This document shows, piece by piece, positions 20,136-31,270 of a DNA stretch of 64,000 nucleotides; the stretch's first letter is position 1; each line of letters begins with the position of its first letter. The notes beneath the pieces are model-generated. The model saw nothing but the letters and a program-made list of their open reading frames with translations. It was not told the origin of the DNA and did no database searches. The DNA is from Anopheles merus (taxonomy: Eukaryota > Arthropoda > Insecta > Diptera > Culicidae): NCBI RefSeq assembly GCF_017562075.2, contig NW_024427611.1, positions 124,001 to 188,000 of the forward strand. The letters are read 5' to 3'. Position numbers and translations under genes: made by a program.

Positions 20136-22063
20136 ATTGGATATGATGATTTACTATCCCGCAAAATTATCCCACACCATCAACAGTCACACTCGCAGTA
20201 CAGTCAATAGAAATTTCTTCAAAACGAATGTGGAACGTATGAATTCTCTTATTGTGTCGTTTGACCGCAACTTTGACTGTTCCAATTTTGCCATTATCGA
20301 CGAAGCCACCGATTTCTTTAGCGTTTTTATGCGCTTAGCGATTAACTCCTGCGTTCCTGTTGCTCGACGAAAGTTTGGCCCCGATTGGTCTAACGCATCT
20401 TTAAGACGGTTGAAAAAATAAAATCTAAAGCCTACGAGAATTACAGTAGAACGAGATCATCGCTGCATAGGAGATTATTTTTCGATGCACTGAAAAATTA
20501 TTGTCGACAAAATCGTGTGCTCTACCGCTCCCTTATTCGCCGTACTGAAAGGCAACTGTTTTCTAAGCCGACACGGTTCTGGAGCTTCTGGAACAAACGG
20601 CGCAATATAAGTTGTATCCCTCCTTCAATGAGCTACAATGGCGAAACTAGTATCGATACATCCGATATCTGCAACACTTTCGCCAATTGTTTCGCTGATG
20701 CATCCACCCTTCCTGTTCACAACCCTAACACACTAGCAGAGGCCACTCGCAATACTCCATCCGATGCTATCGATTTTATTATACCCACAATTGACGAAGC
20801 ATTAGTTGCGCGCACACTCAGCGATATAAAGCGATCTACATCATCTGGACCTGACAATATTCCCGCATACATTTTGAAGCACTGCCGTCAATCACTCGCA
20901 CCCATTCTTGTCAAAATATTTAATGATTCCCTTATGCGTGGCACGTATCCTGCGTCCTGGAAACACTCGCGAATGGTTCCTATCCATAAGAAGGGCAGTC
21001 GACTTCATGCTTGCAATTACCGTGGCATTGTTTCCCTATGCGCTTGTGCAAAGGTGTTTGAGCTCATTCTATACAATCCGCTACTCACAGCAGTTCAAAA
21101 CTATATGAGCCCTATTATGAACTATATGAGCCGAGATCTTCCACCACAAATCATGCTGAATTTGTTGGTTTCTGCTTCGACCACATGGATCGTGGTACTC
21201 AAGTTGATGCAGTATATATCGACTTCAGGGCTGCGTTCGATAGTATCTCGCATGATATTCTACTCTCGAAGCTAAATAAACTCGGTTTCCTGGACTGGCA
21301 CATCACCTGGCTGCGTTCATACTTAACTGGTCTTTCGTACTACATAAGCATAGGATCTCATCGCTCTCACTCCTTCACCAGCTCCTCCGGAGTGCCATCA
21401 GCTCCTCCGGATGTACGCCGACGACGTAATAATATTCGCTCCAGTTAGAAACGACAGTGACTGTGTACGCCTTCAAATGATCCTTGAGAATCTCGACAGC
21501 TGGTGCAGCAGAAACGCCCTCCAAGTGTGTGCTGATAAATGTCAGTGTATATCATTCATCAGAGCCCGTCACCCCATCACGTTTACATACACTATGCTCA
21601 ACACGGCTTTGGTTCGCACGACATGTATCCGTGATCTGGGGGTGCTACTCGACCAGAAGATGTCATTTCGCCCTCACATTGACAGCGTTGTTGCGAAGGG
21701 AAATCAGCTACTCGGTCTGATTACGTGGACCTGTAGCGAGTTTACCGATCCCATGTGCGTCAAGTCGATCTTCTGTGCCATCGTAAGGTCGTGCCTGGAG
21801 TACTGCTGCCCGATCTGGTGCTCGCTTGACGTTGGCGACATCAATCACCTCGAAGCCATTCAACGGAGAATCACCATGTACGCGGTTCGACTCCTTCCAT
21901 GGCAATCCCACCACCCTCGGCCCTCCTACCATCAGCGGTGTCTACTTCTCGGTGTTAGATTTGTTCGATTTTAGTATGTCTACTTGCACGTTCAAGGAGA
22001 AATTGGATCTACGTCACATTTAATGTTTGCTTATAACTAGAGGTTTATTTATACGCTCCTTAA
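20136..22063 (+). pseudogene. CR1-A copy N3 (5'-truncated at the duplication junction)
   Basis: It corresponds to N1 from about 3084: linker (20137-20421), RT fingers and N-terminal palm (20517-21275), palm with the shared deletion (21185-21448), and YADD with the C-terminal part (21411-21974, 187 codons). It differs from N1 by scattered substitutions and keeps the A that N1 has lost near 4650. The bases before 20136 are Jockey. Confidence 0.85.
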
Positions 22064-23159
22064 TCTATATATATAAAAATCTCGTGTCACGGTGTTTGTT
22101 GCGAGCAACCTCCGAAACGACTGGATCATTTCCAACGAAACTTTGCATACACCTTATGGTGGTATGAGAATAGGTTTTAAGACTTACATCATTTTCAGAA
22201 GTTACACTAAACTTAATTTATTAGCAATTTTTTAATCCCATACCAAGAGCAGTATTGTTGTTGTTGTACACATCGCTTTGACATTCGGTGTTCAGTGCAG
22301 TTTACACTGGTGTCAAAACCCCGCAAGCGATTTCGAGCAGTTTGCGAGCTCGCACGAGGGCTTGCAATTGCTATAGCTTTTAAGCGCTGGTATATGGGTA
22401 CAGATATTCCCCGATATACGCCATATTCGATATACGCGATTTGGTATACGTTATGTTCTACATTTGACAGTTTTTTTTAGCAAATTGTACAAATTTAACA
22501 GTTCGAATGTCAAATGCAAAATAATTTTCCTTGGTCGAATTTTAAAAACCATTTCAAAAGGTACAGGTATTCCTCGATATACGCAATACACGTTATACGC
22601 AATTTCGCTATACACCATTTTCTTAATTTGACAGTTCTTATACTAATTTGACACATCAAATGTCAAACTAAAAATAAATTCTCTTTACGTCAAATTTTAA
22701 AAACCATTTGAAATGGTACAAAATTTTAATTTTTTAGTTCAAATCAGATCAAATAACTAATTTAATGGCTAAAACTTACCCCTTCATGCAGAATGATACG
22801 AAAATTAGCTATAATTTGACCGAAAACATCGACATTCGACTTACGCTAAGATTAGAGATACGCGATTGCCCTCCAGTCCGCATCAATATCATGGAGTGCC
22901 TGTATATGATATATGGTAAATGGGTCCAATAAACTCCGTGGTAAACCAAAAACTCAGTGGTACCCAAGCGGATGATTGTCACAGCAGATCTTTATTACAT
23001 ACTGTTATTACGAATGATGACAAGAATCGAAGCTTTGGGATAAAATCATAGTAATCATTTTAATCGTTGTTTTTGTAGTTCTTGGTATGCAAATTATTCT
23101 ATTTTTTATTAAAACGAGACATTAATTTTATCCCGTGTGAGACCGGGTAAATCAGCTAG
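22064..23159 (+). mobile_element. Non-autonomous Helitron, copy H3 (uninterrupted, 1096 bp)
   Basis: This is the cleanest copy, from TC (22064) to CTAG (23156-23159), and gives the reference length. The gypsy target site (GGTAC near 22960) is empty here. No Rep/helicase coding is present. Homologous 5' and 3' ends occur at H1 and H2. Confidence 0.75.
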
Positions 23160-23669
23160 ATTAATTATACGGTTGCCGATTAGACACGATGGTCCGTCAG
23201 TTATATATATGAGGTAAATAAATAAAATAAATAAATAAATATTGTTGCTGTGGATGGGTAGCTAATCTTTTTTTTACAAGTTATTCGAATATTTTTCCCA
23301 TACAACTGAGAAGGCTAATTGGTCTCAATGGCCTAATTGGTGGTAGTTTTCTGGAACGCTTTGATCTTTACCCGGTTTTGGAGTAGCAATAACTTAAGCT
23401 ATTTTCCAAGTTTTTGGAAAATAACCAAGTCTCAGACAACCATTAAATATAACGTTAAGATATATTATGGCTTTCTTGGGTAGCCTTTACATTACATTAT
23501 TATTTACCTGGTCGTGTCCTGTAGATTTTTTGGTTTTTAGTCGTCGTAATATTATAGCAATGTATTTTGGTTTAATTAATTCGAAATTATTTTGTGTTGT
23601 CTGATCGATATCATTACAGAAACTCCTATTTTTTTCCTTTACTTCATGTTGCGAACGCGACAATCCAGA
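23160..23669. mobile_element. CR1-A 3' tail and Jockey RT fragment, copy 3
   Basis: It repeats the arrangement at 10560-11070: CR1-A 3' end with TAAA-type tail (+) to about 23240, then the Jockey RT piece (-) with the KTKKSTGHDQ and FPKTWKIA blocks. Confidence 0.7.
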
Positions 23670-24471
23670 TTTTTATATTTTTTTTCTATCTATAAAATAG
23701 AATAAAATATGATAGTTCAAACATACTCGAGAACTGACGTACCATCAAGGAGACAAACTTAATGTAATCCTAAACCCTTCAAGTAGGGCCATCTGGGTTT
23801 TTGACTTGTATTTTTTAGCAGTCAATTACTTCATTTCATTTCAAAACTATAACGGTTAACTTAGGATTACAGCATGCATGTGTGTCAAGCTAGACCAACT
23901 CCGAGAAGCGTAGGAAAACTCCACATCCATATTTCTCACGGCCGTAAAATTGTTAAACCTAAAAATCACTCGAACGTAAATGCGTTAATAACATTAACCA
24001 GATAAAAAATTCGAAAAGCAATAAGTTCAAGTATTTGTCAATGATGCGATACATTCGGAACATGCACCACCGAATTCAAGAGTTAGGTACAGTTACGCCA
24101 AAAAGGGAAAACCACAACGCCTGCAATCAATGCAACAATTTGTTCTCACCAGAGAAAGCAATAAAAAAAGGGATCACATTCCTTCAGGATCGCTTGACAT
24201 AAAACAGCACATCAGAACCAGAAAACCTCCTAGGAGAATGCGTAGGCGTGGCAAAAAGGAAAAGGCTAGCGATACGAACATATGCGAAAAAGGAAGAGAA
24301 AATAACCTTCCCACAATAGAACCTGAAGAAACTAGTATATAAGAATTCATTTTAAATCTTAATAAACACTTACAATTCTGACGCCTAACTGTGCACCCGT
24401 GTACAGAGTTTTTTTTTCTGAACCGATCAACTAACTTTCCACGACTTCGCGAATTTCATATCCGAAATTAA
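23670..24471 (+). repeat. LTR-like segment, copy 3
   Basis: It is equivalent to 11071-11873 and again leads into the BEL-1 PBS-like sequence. A reading frame at 24130-24342 is incidental to the repeat. Confidence 0.5.
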
Positions 24472-24901
24472 TAATGGTGGCTCCAGAGAGGAGTAGTGTA
24501 AAGAAATAAGAAAACTCCAAAACTTTATTTTTTATATCTACTCCAGTAAACGAAGTGAACAAAAAAGTTAGTGAATGAGCTTAAACAATAGGTGTTAAAT
24601 TGTAACGTCAAAATCGTATTTCTCACCGTTCTTGTGAAAGAACAATCTCCTCATCGTCCCTTAAACTCGTTTATTCAAAAGTAAAAAAACTCGTAATCTG
24701 AACCTGCAGTGTTTGTTTATAAAATTACTGAACAATTGTGCTAAAAAGTATTGTGATCGTGTAATAATTCATCACAATGTAGCCAAGGTCCAGACAAAGA
24801 GAACGTCGCCCTGCATCACTTCAAAAGGAAATAAAGGAACTTATCCAGGTAAGCCAATTCCTTGTTAAAACTAACAAAAGGCAAGGAAATCATCATTCAA
24901 A

Positions 24902-25360
24902 ATGCCTGTAAAATTTGTTACCAATCCGAACGGCGCATGCCGATTGTGTACCGGGGTGGACACGAGCGAACCAATGATGACGCAATGCAATGAATGCGAT
25001 CGTTGGTTCCACTTGTCGTGTGTAAAATTACAACGACTGCCTAAACGAGAAGAATATTGGTTATGTCCGAAATGTCAAAGCATTAAGTACGAAATTAATC
25101 GTCTTACAAGCTTGACAAAGGAAACCGACAAGGGCAAGGAGGGCAAGGAACAAGAAACAAGCATTGAAACCTCCATAAAAGATTTTATCATCAGCCAAAA
25201 GGATCAGATGAAGGACATTTTTAACGTCATCAGAATATTAGTTGATGATAAAAAGGAACCATCGCACGAGGAAACCCTTATCAGAAGGCAATCCTTGATG
25301 CAGTTGTCCAAGTTTGGAGGCGATCCAAAAGAATGGACAAAATTCAAACAAACCTTTTGA
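24902..25360 (+). CDS. BEL-1 Gag N-terminal part with PHD finger, copy 2
   Basis: A 152-codon frame with the same PHD-type C4HC3 finger (CRLC, CNEC, FHLSC, LCPKC). It differs from copy 1 at two positions (T to M in the finger; V to E near residue 122). It ends at the same frameshift, which therefore predates the duplication. Confidence 0.8.
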   Translation: MPVKFVTNPNGACRLCTGVDTSEPMMTQCNECDRWFHLSCVKLQRLPKREEYWLCPKCQSIKYEINRLTSLTKETDKGKEGKEQETSIETSIKDFIISQKDQMKDIFNVIRILVDDKKEPSHEETLIRRQSLMQLSKFGGDPKEWTKFKQTF

Positions 25361-27583
25361 TAAAACAAACGAAGAGGGCAGTTTTACGGATTTAGAAAAT
25401 CTAAACCGTTTAACACAAGCTTTGAACGGAAAGGCGTTGCAGCACGTTCAACAGCTAATGATGGAATCCAATAACGTTAAAGAAATTATGTCGAGGTTGG
25501 AAGAGGAATATGGAAGAAATGATTTGGTTTATGTTGAACTCCTAAATAATCTACAGAGAATCAAAAAGGATTCAAAAACCATGATTTATGAATTGACCAA
25601 TGCATTAGAAAATCTAGTGCACACGGTAAAACTCATGAATAAACCGTCTTATCTAAACGATCATTCTAGTAGACTGGTTTTGGAATTAGTGTCCAAACTC
25701 CCCTGCGACATCCAAGTCAAAAGGACGGATATATTATAGCACAAAAGGTAGATTTAGAAATCAAACCTTAGATGAATTTTGCGAATGGTTAAAACCCTTT
25801 GCCAAAAGAGCCAGTCTCATGAGTGCCGCACAATCGATTAATAACAAAGGACATCTAAACATACATGAGCAAAATTTGAACATAAATCTAAGCCAAAATG
25901 GCAGGACAATAACAAACCAAATCAAAACAAACCATCTATAAAATGCTTAATATGCAATAATTCCCACGAAACTATTAATGTTACGCCTTAGTAAACAAAA
26001 CTGTAACAGAGCGTCAACAGATAGTTCGTAACAAAACGACTTTGTGCCGGATGTTTGAAATCTAACAATCACGGTATAAACGTTTGTAGAAGTGCGCAAA
26101 CGTTGGTATAAACGGATGTACAGCTAAACATCATAAAATGCTTCATTCTACAGAATCAACTCCAGCAGTTGAAAGAGAAGTAGCAAATAACCATCACGAG
26201 GTACAAAGCGCATCTTCCACGCATTACCAAGTGTTACCAGAAACACTAATAAATAAAGAAAAAAACCGTGGAAACGTATGCTTTCTTAGATACAGGCTCA
26301 TCTCTCACCCTATTAGATGCAAAAATAGCCAAACAATTGTCGCTAACGGGAGAAGAAAATCCTCTTCAACTAGTTTGGACACAAGGTACAAAGGCTGACC
26401 ATGAAGGAAGTCAAAAGGTAAATCTAAAGATAAGAGGGACAACCAAAAAGACTTTCGCCCTAAAAGACGTTAGGACGATTAAAAATCTAATGCTACCATT
26501 ACAAACGTTAGATTACAATGAATTGTGTCTCAAGTTCCCTTATTTGAAAAATTTACCAATCGATAAGTTTGAAAACGTGCAGCCGACCATTGTGATCGGC
26601 ATGAGACATAACAAACTATTAATGGGTACAAAGCATCGCTACGGGAAGCAGGGAGAACCTATAGCCGTAAAAACCCCACTTGGCTGGCTTATACACGGTA
26701 AAAGGTTGGAAAAACAAAAATCAAAACTTTTCGATGGTTATTCAAGAAGATTCGGAAATTCAACGAATGATGTCAAATTATTTTTCCCTTGAAGATTTTG
26801 GTGTAAAGCCCGTAAAGGCGCTACCTGAATCAGAGGAAGAAACAAGGGCAAAGCAAATCCTGAAAAATACTCTGAAGCTCAAAGAAGGACGTTGCGAGGT
26901 GGGATTGCTATGGAAAAAGGATAATCATAAATTTCCCGCTAGCTTGGACAACGCAATGTCAAGGCTCATTGGCTTAGAAAGAAAGTTGAAAAAAGACCCA
27001 GAACTAAAGAAATGGGCGTTAAAACTTTCAAGAGCTATGTAGAAAAAGGTTACTCCAGGAAACAAGAACCATGGGAAATAGAAATACATCCATCAAATAC
27101 ATTTTATCTTCCACACTTCGCGGTAATAAACAAAAACAAGGATCCGCCGACACCCCGATTGGTGTTCGATGCAGCAGCAAAGGTTAGAGGACAATCTCTT
27201 GCCTTACTATCGGGTCCGGACAGCACCACTTCACTATTTGGAATCCTAATTAGGTTCCGTGAAGGAAAATACGCAATCTGTGGTGACATTAAAGAAATGT
27301 TTCATCAAGTCAGAATTCGTAAAGAAGATCAACATGCCCAAAGATTTCTTTGGCGCGATTGCGAAGACCGTAAGCCAGATACTTACGTTATGAAAGTAAT
27401 AACCTTCGGGTCAACATGTTCACCTTCTTGCGCGCAGGCCGCAAAAAATTCCAATGCAGAGAGGCTAAAGGACAAATACCTTTAGCGTTAACTCCAATCG
27501 TGCAACACCATTATGTTGACGATTATAATGACAGCTTTAATTCATGAGCACTGCCATAGAGACAGTACAACAGGTAATCGGTA
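25356..27583 (+). pseudogene. BEL-1 Gag centre, protease and RT, copy 2
   Basis: Fragments in order are the Gag centre (25356-25739, which reads further than copy 1, through SSRLVLELVSKLPCDIQV), zinc knuckles in broken frames, protease (26268-26792, FLDTGSS), the Pao-type segment between protease and RT (26680-27042) and RT (27012-27485, FDAAAKVRGQSL, DIKEMFHQVRI). The YVDD block lies after another frameshift near 27480. The element is non-functional. Confidence 0.8.
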
Positions 27584-28338
27584 ATCGTGGTACTCAAGTT
27601 GATGCAGTATATATCGACTTCAGGGCTGCGTTCGATAGTATCTCGCATGATATTCTACTCTCGAAGCTAAATAAACTCGGTTTCCTGGACTGGCACATCA
27701 CCTGGCTGCGTTCATACTTAACTGGTCTTTCGTACTACATAAGCATAGGATCTCATCGCTCTCACTCCTTCACCAGCTCCTCCGGAGTGCCATCAGCTCC
27801 TCCGGATGTACGCCGACGACGTAATAATATTCGCTCCAGTTAGAAACGACAGTGACTGTGTACGCCTTCAAATGATCCTTGAGAATCTCGACAGCTGGTG
27901 CAGCAGAAACGCCCTCCAAGTGTGTGCTGATAAATGTCAGTGTATATTATTCAGCAGAGCCCGTCACCCATCACGTTTACATACACTATGCTCAACACGG
28001 CTTTGGTTCGCACGACATGTATCCATGATCTGGGGGTGCTACTCGACCAGAAGATGTCATTTCGCCCTCACATTGACAGCGTTGTTGCGAAGGGAAATCA
28101 GCTACTCGGTCTGATTACGCGGACCTGTAGCGAGTTTACCGATCCCATGTGCGTCAAGTCGATCTTCTGTGCCATCGTAAGGTCGTGCCTGGAGTACTGC
28201 TGCCCGATCTGGTGCTCGCTTGACGTTGGCGACATCAATCACCTCGAAGCCATTCAACGGAGAATCACCAGGTACGCGGTTCGACTCCTTCCATGGCAAT
28301 CCCACCACCCTCGGCCCTCCTACCATCAGCGGTGTCTA
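27584..28338 (+). pseudogene. CR1-A copy N4 (3'-truncated)
   Basis: It starts at the BEL-1 join like N2 and shows the shared palm deletion. It then breaks off at 28338 (GGTGTCTA), where an 8-base filler leads into the last bases of a Helitron. One C is missing in the CACCCC run near 27967, shifting the YADD frame. Confidence 0.8.
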
Positions 28339-28346
28339 GATCTAGA

Positions 28347-28365
28347 GACCGGGTAAATCAGCTAG
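28347..28365 (+). mobile_element. Helitron 3' stub, copy H4
   Basis: Only GACCGGGTAAATCAGCTAG remains, the Helitron 3' terminus, followed by the CR1-A tail. About 1.2 kb (the CR1-A end plus most of the Helitron) has been deleted compared with N3/H3. Confidence 0.8.
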
Positions 28366-28871
28366 TTTAATTATACGGTTGCCGATTAGACACGATGGTC
28401 CGTCGGTTATATATATGAGGTAAATAATAAAATAAATAAATAAATATTGTTGCTGTGGGTGGGTAGCTAATCTTTTTTTTACAAGTTATTCGAATATTTT
28501 TCCATACAACTGAGAAGGCTAATTGGTCTCAATGGCCTAATTGGTGGTAGTTCTCTGGAACGCTTTGATCTTTACACGGTTTTGGAGTAGCAATAACTTA
28601 AGCTATTTTCCAAGTTTTTGGAAAATAACCAAGTCTCAGACAACCATTAAATATAACGTTAAGATATATTATGGCTTTCTTGGGTAGCCTTTTCATTACA
28701 TTATTATTACCTGGTCGTGTCCTGTAGATTTTTTGGTTTTTAGTCGTCGTAATATTATAGCAATGTCTTTTGGTTTAATTAATTCAAAATTATTTTGTGT
28801 TGTCTGATCGATATCATTACAGAAACTCCTATTTTTTCCTTTACTTCATGTTGCGAACGCGACAATCCAGA
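28366..28871. mobile_element. CR1-A 3' tail and Jockey RT fragment, copy 4
   Basis: It has the same arrangement as 10560-11070, with minor indels: one base lost in the TAAA-type tail and one in the CCCATAC run near 28502. Confidence 0.7.
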
Positions 28872-29315
28872 TTTTTATATTTTTTTTCTATCTATAAAAT
28901 AGAATAAAATATGATAGTTCAAACATACTCGAGAACTGACGTACCATCAAGGAGACAAACTTAATGTAATCCTAAACCCTTCAAGTAGGGCCATCTGGGT
29001 TTTTTGACTTGCTTTTTTTAGCAGTCAATTACTTCATTTCATTTCAAAACTATAACGGTTAACTTAGGATTACAACATGCATGTGTGTCAAGCTAGACCA
29101 ACTCCGAGAAGCGTAGGAAAACTCCACATCCATATTTCTCACGGCCGTAAAATTGTAAAACCTAAAAATCACTCGAACGTAAATGCGTTAATAACATTAA
29201 CCAGATAAAAAAATTCGAAAAGCAATAAGTTCAAGTATTTGTCAATGATGCGATACATTCGGAACATGCACCACCGAATTCAAGAGTTAGGTACAGTTAC
29301 GCCAAAAAGGGAAAA
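28872..29315 (+). repeat. LTR-like segment, copy 4 (truncated)
   Basis: It matches the left half of the LTR-like segment up to GCCAAAAAGGGAAAA and then switches to Jockey sequence. The TATA and AATAAA half is missing. Confidence 0.5.
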
Positions 29316-29413
29316 CTATAATCATACACGACTTGCAAACTATAATAACGACAAACTTGCTATAATCATACACGACTTGTTCAGGTTTGACATTGGCTTT
29401 TTCTTTTACTACA

Positions 29414-29839
29414 CTAAAAGAAACTGGTAAATGATCTGATGAAAAGTTTGTAGAAGTCTTTAAATTTACTAATAATTGAATTCGATCCAGGATGATATGG
29501 AGCTACGATCGGTAATGCGCCTTTGGAAGTAGTTAATTGAATACCTATGGCTTCTATTATTTCCAGTGCAAATGATCTCATTGGGCTATGAGCGATGTTG
29601 TGCGTGATTAGAACTAAAATCCCACCTTTGGTACCTGACAGTCGATCTAGTCTAGAACTATTGTAATTATAATTGTTGAATCTTAGTTCTAGCTTTGGAA
29701 AGGTTTCTTCTTTAATCATTATGTTTGTATTTTGTTCCTTTAAGAAATGCTTCAATTTTTTTTTTTTATTGGAAACACCGTTTGCATTCCAGAATGTAAT
29801 TATTAATTCATCTTGTGTATTCATTAGTTCACAAAACAA
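29414..29839 (-). pseudogene. Jockey ORF2 N-terminal endonuclease
   Basis: The frame starts LMNTQDELIITFWNANGVSN, the usual Jockey ORF2 opening, and continues with IMIKEETFPK and RLSGTKGGILVLI. The catalytic position usually written as ET in this family is present as KEET. The frame ends at 29414 shortly after PIVAPYHPGSN. The rest of the endonuclease and RT is missing here. Confidence 0.75.
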
Positions 29840-29918
29840 AACTTGCTTACTACCTCAAAAATTGCGGTAATTTGTTGCTCTTTGGATTTGCACGAGCGTA
29901 GTTTACAAAAAACTTCTC

Positions 29919-30969
29919 CTACAATAACTGTAAGTTCAGCGCTGTTGAAAAGATCATCCCCGTTTTTATTTGGTTTATTATTCTCTTTCTGGGTTGGAAT
30001 TGTTCTATAATAGGAAGGGTTTGGTGGTAGAGTGAGAAATGCATTACCCTCAAATATGAAATCTCTGGCTGCTGGTAGTTTTGGGGTATCTTTATTGGTT
30101 TTGTTGGCCTTTTAGGACAACCCCAAAAATTTGCAGGGTTATTACCCTCACAGTTTGCGCACTTCAGCTTATGGCTGGGAAGTTGTCCGTTCTCACTGGA
30201 TGACGATGCTGACAACGGACATATTTTAGATTCGTGCTTACCTGTACATTTAATACAGGTGGCGGGATGATGACAATTTGCGGCTCCGTGACCATATGAT
30301 TGACATCTTTTGCACTGCATCGGCCCTTGTTTGTTAGAGTAGAAGTTCCACCTTACTCTACAATGATCTAGTTCACTAATACAGCGCAGTTTGGAGAGGT
30401 CAATGATTCCCTTAGCGAAGTGTAGAAGGTAAGTTGCATATTCATCGTATTTTTGTTGTGGATTGCCAGCTTCTTCACTGCAACTGGTTTGATATCCTCT
30501 TCATCAAGTATTTTGATGAGATCATCTGTAGGCATATCGTAAAGCCCGCTCAACACTACTTTAGTGATACGATCTTCGATCAGCTGATAAGTGTGAAAGT
30601 TCACGTTGGTGTTTGAAAGGTGTTTGACCACGGTTCGAAAATCCTCAGCTTTGTTGGTGTACACGATGATGCCTTTATTCGCTATTTTGGTGTCGTACCT
30701 TACTACACCTGCTGCGATGATTTTACGGTGCACTTCACCTCATGATTTGCACACGATTTTATTGGTGGTATACGTTCTTTACTACTAGTCGAAATAGGTC
30801 TCGTAGTGTTAGTGTCCATCGGATGCTCATCCTTGTTGTTATCTAGTATTGCGTACGCATTAGGCGACACAAATTTGACCTGCTCTGAACTTAGTTGTTC
30901 GAGGTGATAGAAGGTAGATAACGGGATCTTCACACTCCGTTGTTTCGACTTTACCTTGCCAGAGCCCAT
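29919..30969 (-). pseudogene. Jockey ORF1 (Gag-like) with PRE domain and zinc knuckles
   Basis: Three frames in sequence make up ORF1: 30969-30703 (ATG start, basic N-terminus), 30733-30368 (NFHTYQLIEDRITKVVLSGL, the PRE domain that precedes the knuckles) and 30320-29919 (CKRCQSYGHGAANC, CIKCTGKHESKIC, CANCEGNNPANFWGC, three knuckles). ORF1 proteins of this clade bind RNA and act in the ribonucleoprotein. Two frameshifts (near 30720 and 30350) disable it. Confidence 0.8.
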
Positions 30970-31270
30970 GGTGTAAGGCGGGCGATAATTAATTATTACT
31001 ATTATTATTATTTATTTATTAATCTTCAACGGGCCGTATGGCCTAATTAAGATGTAACAGTTCATTAAAAAAAATACATAACAAAAACAAGATTGCATCG
31101 CAATTCACTGCGGCCACGGCAAAAGCCGGAGACGTTCCTTGAAGCACTGAGTTGAGATGTCGAAGTCGAAGCAATCCGAGACAGTGTTGAAGACAGCCGA
31201 CATGCGGAACATAGGGTCATACCAACCAGCGCTGGAACGGGGTTGAGCGAGCCGTAGAGTTTCTCTAGAC

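Larger units (their letters stand above)
24472..27583 (+). mobile_element. BEL/Pao retrotransposon BEL-1, copy 2 (3'-truncated)
   Basis: It is the sister of 11874-14990, with the same gag frameshift and the same truncation into CR1-A. It carries more one-base indels than copy 1, for example near 25977, 26034, 26103, 26262, 26710 and 27024, so its pol is split into several frames. Confidence 0.85.
20136..29743. repeat. Outer tandem duplication, copy 2 (with two internal deletions)
   Basis: This is the second copy of the composite: N3, Helitron, tail plus Jockey, LTR-like segment, BEL-1 copy 2, N4, a Helitron stub, tail plus Jockey, a truncated LTR-like segment and the Jockey endonuclease. Two stretches present in copy 1 are missing: about 1.2 kb at 28338/28347 (the CR1-A end and almost all the Helitron) and about 0.9 kb at 29315. 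Beyond 29743 the Jockey sequence continues into parts that copy 1 lacks, so this is the end of the array. Confidence 0.8.
29316..30984 (-). mobile_element. Jockey-clade non-LTR retrotransposon, 5' part
   Basis: This is the 5' half of the Jockey element whose RT and linker pieces are scattered through the array. On the minus strand it has ORF1 with zinc knuckles (30969 to 29919) and then the start of ORF2 endonuclease (29839 to 29414). A CR1-B tail lies immediately upstream of ORF1 (30985). Confidence 0.8.

Noticed and set aside
30985..31060. AT-rich microsatellite as promoter
   Set aside because: It is the 3' tail of CR1-B in minus orientation (AAT-rich), next to its 3' UTR.
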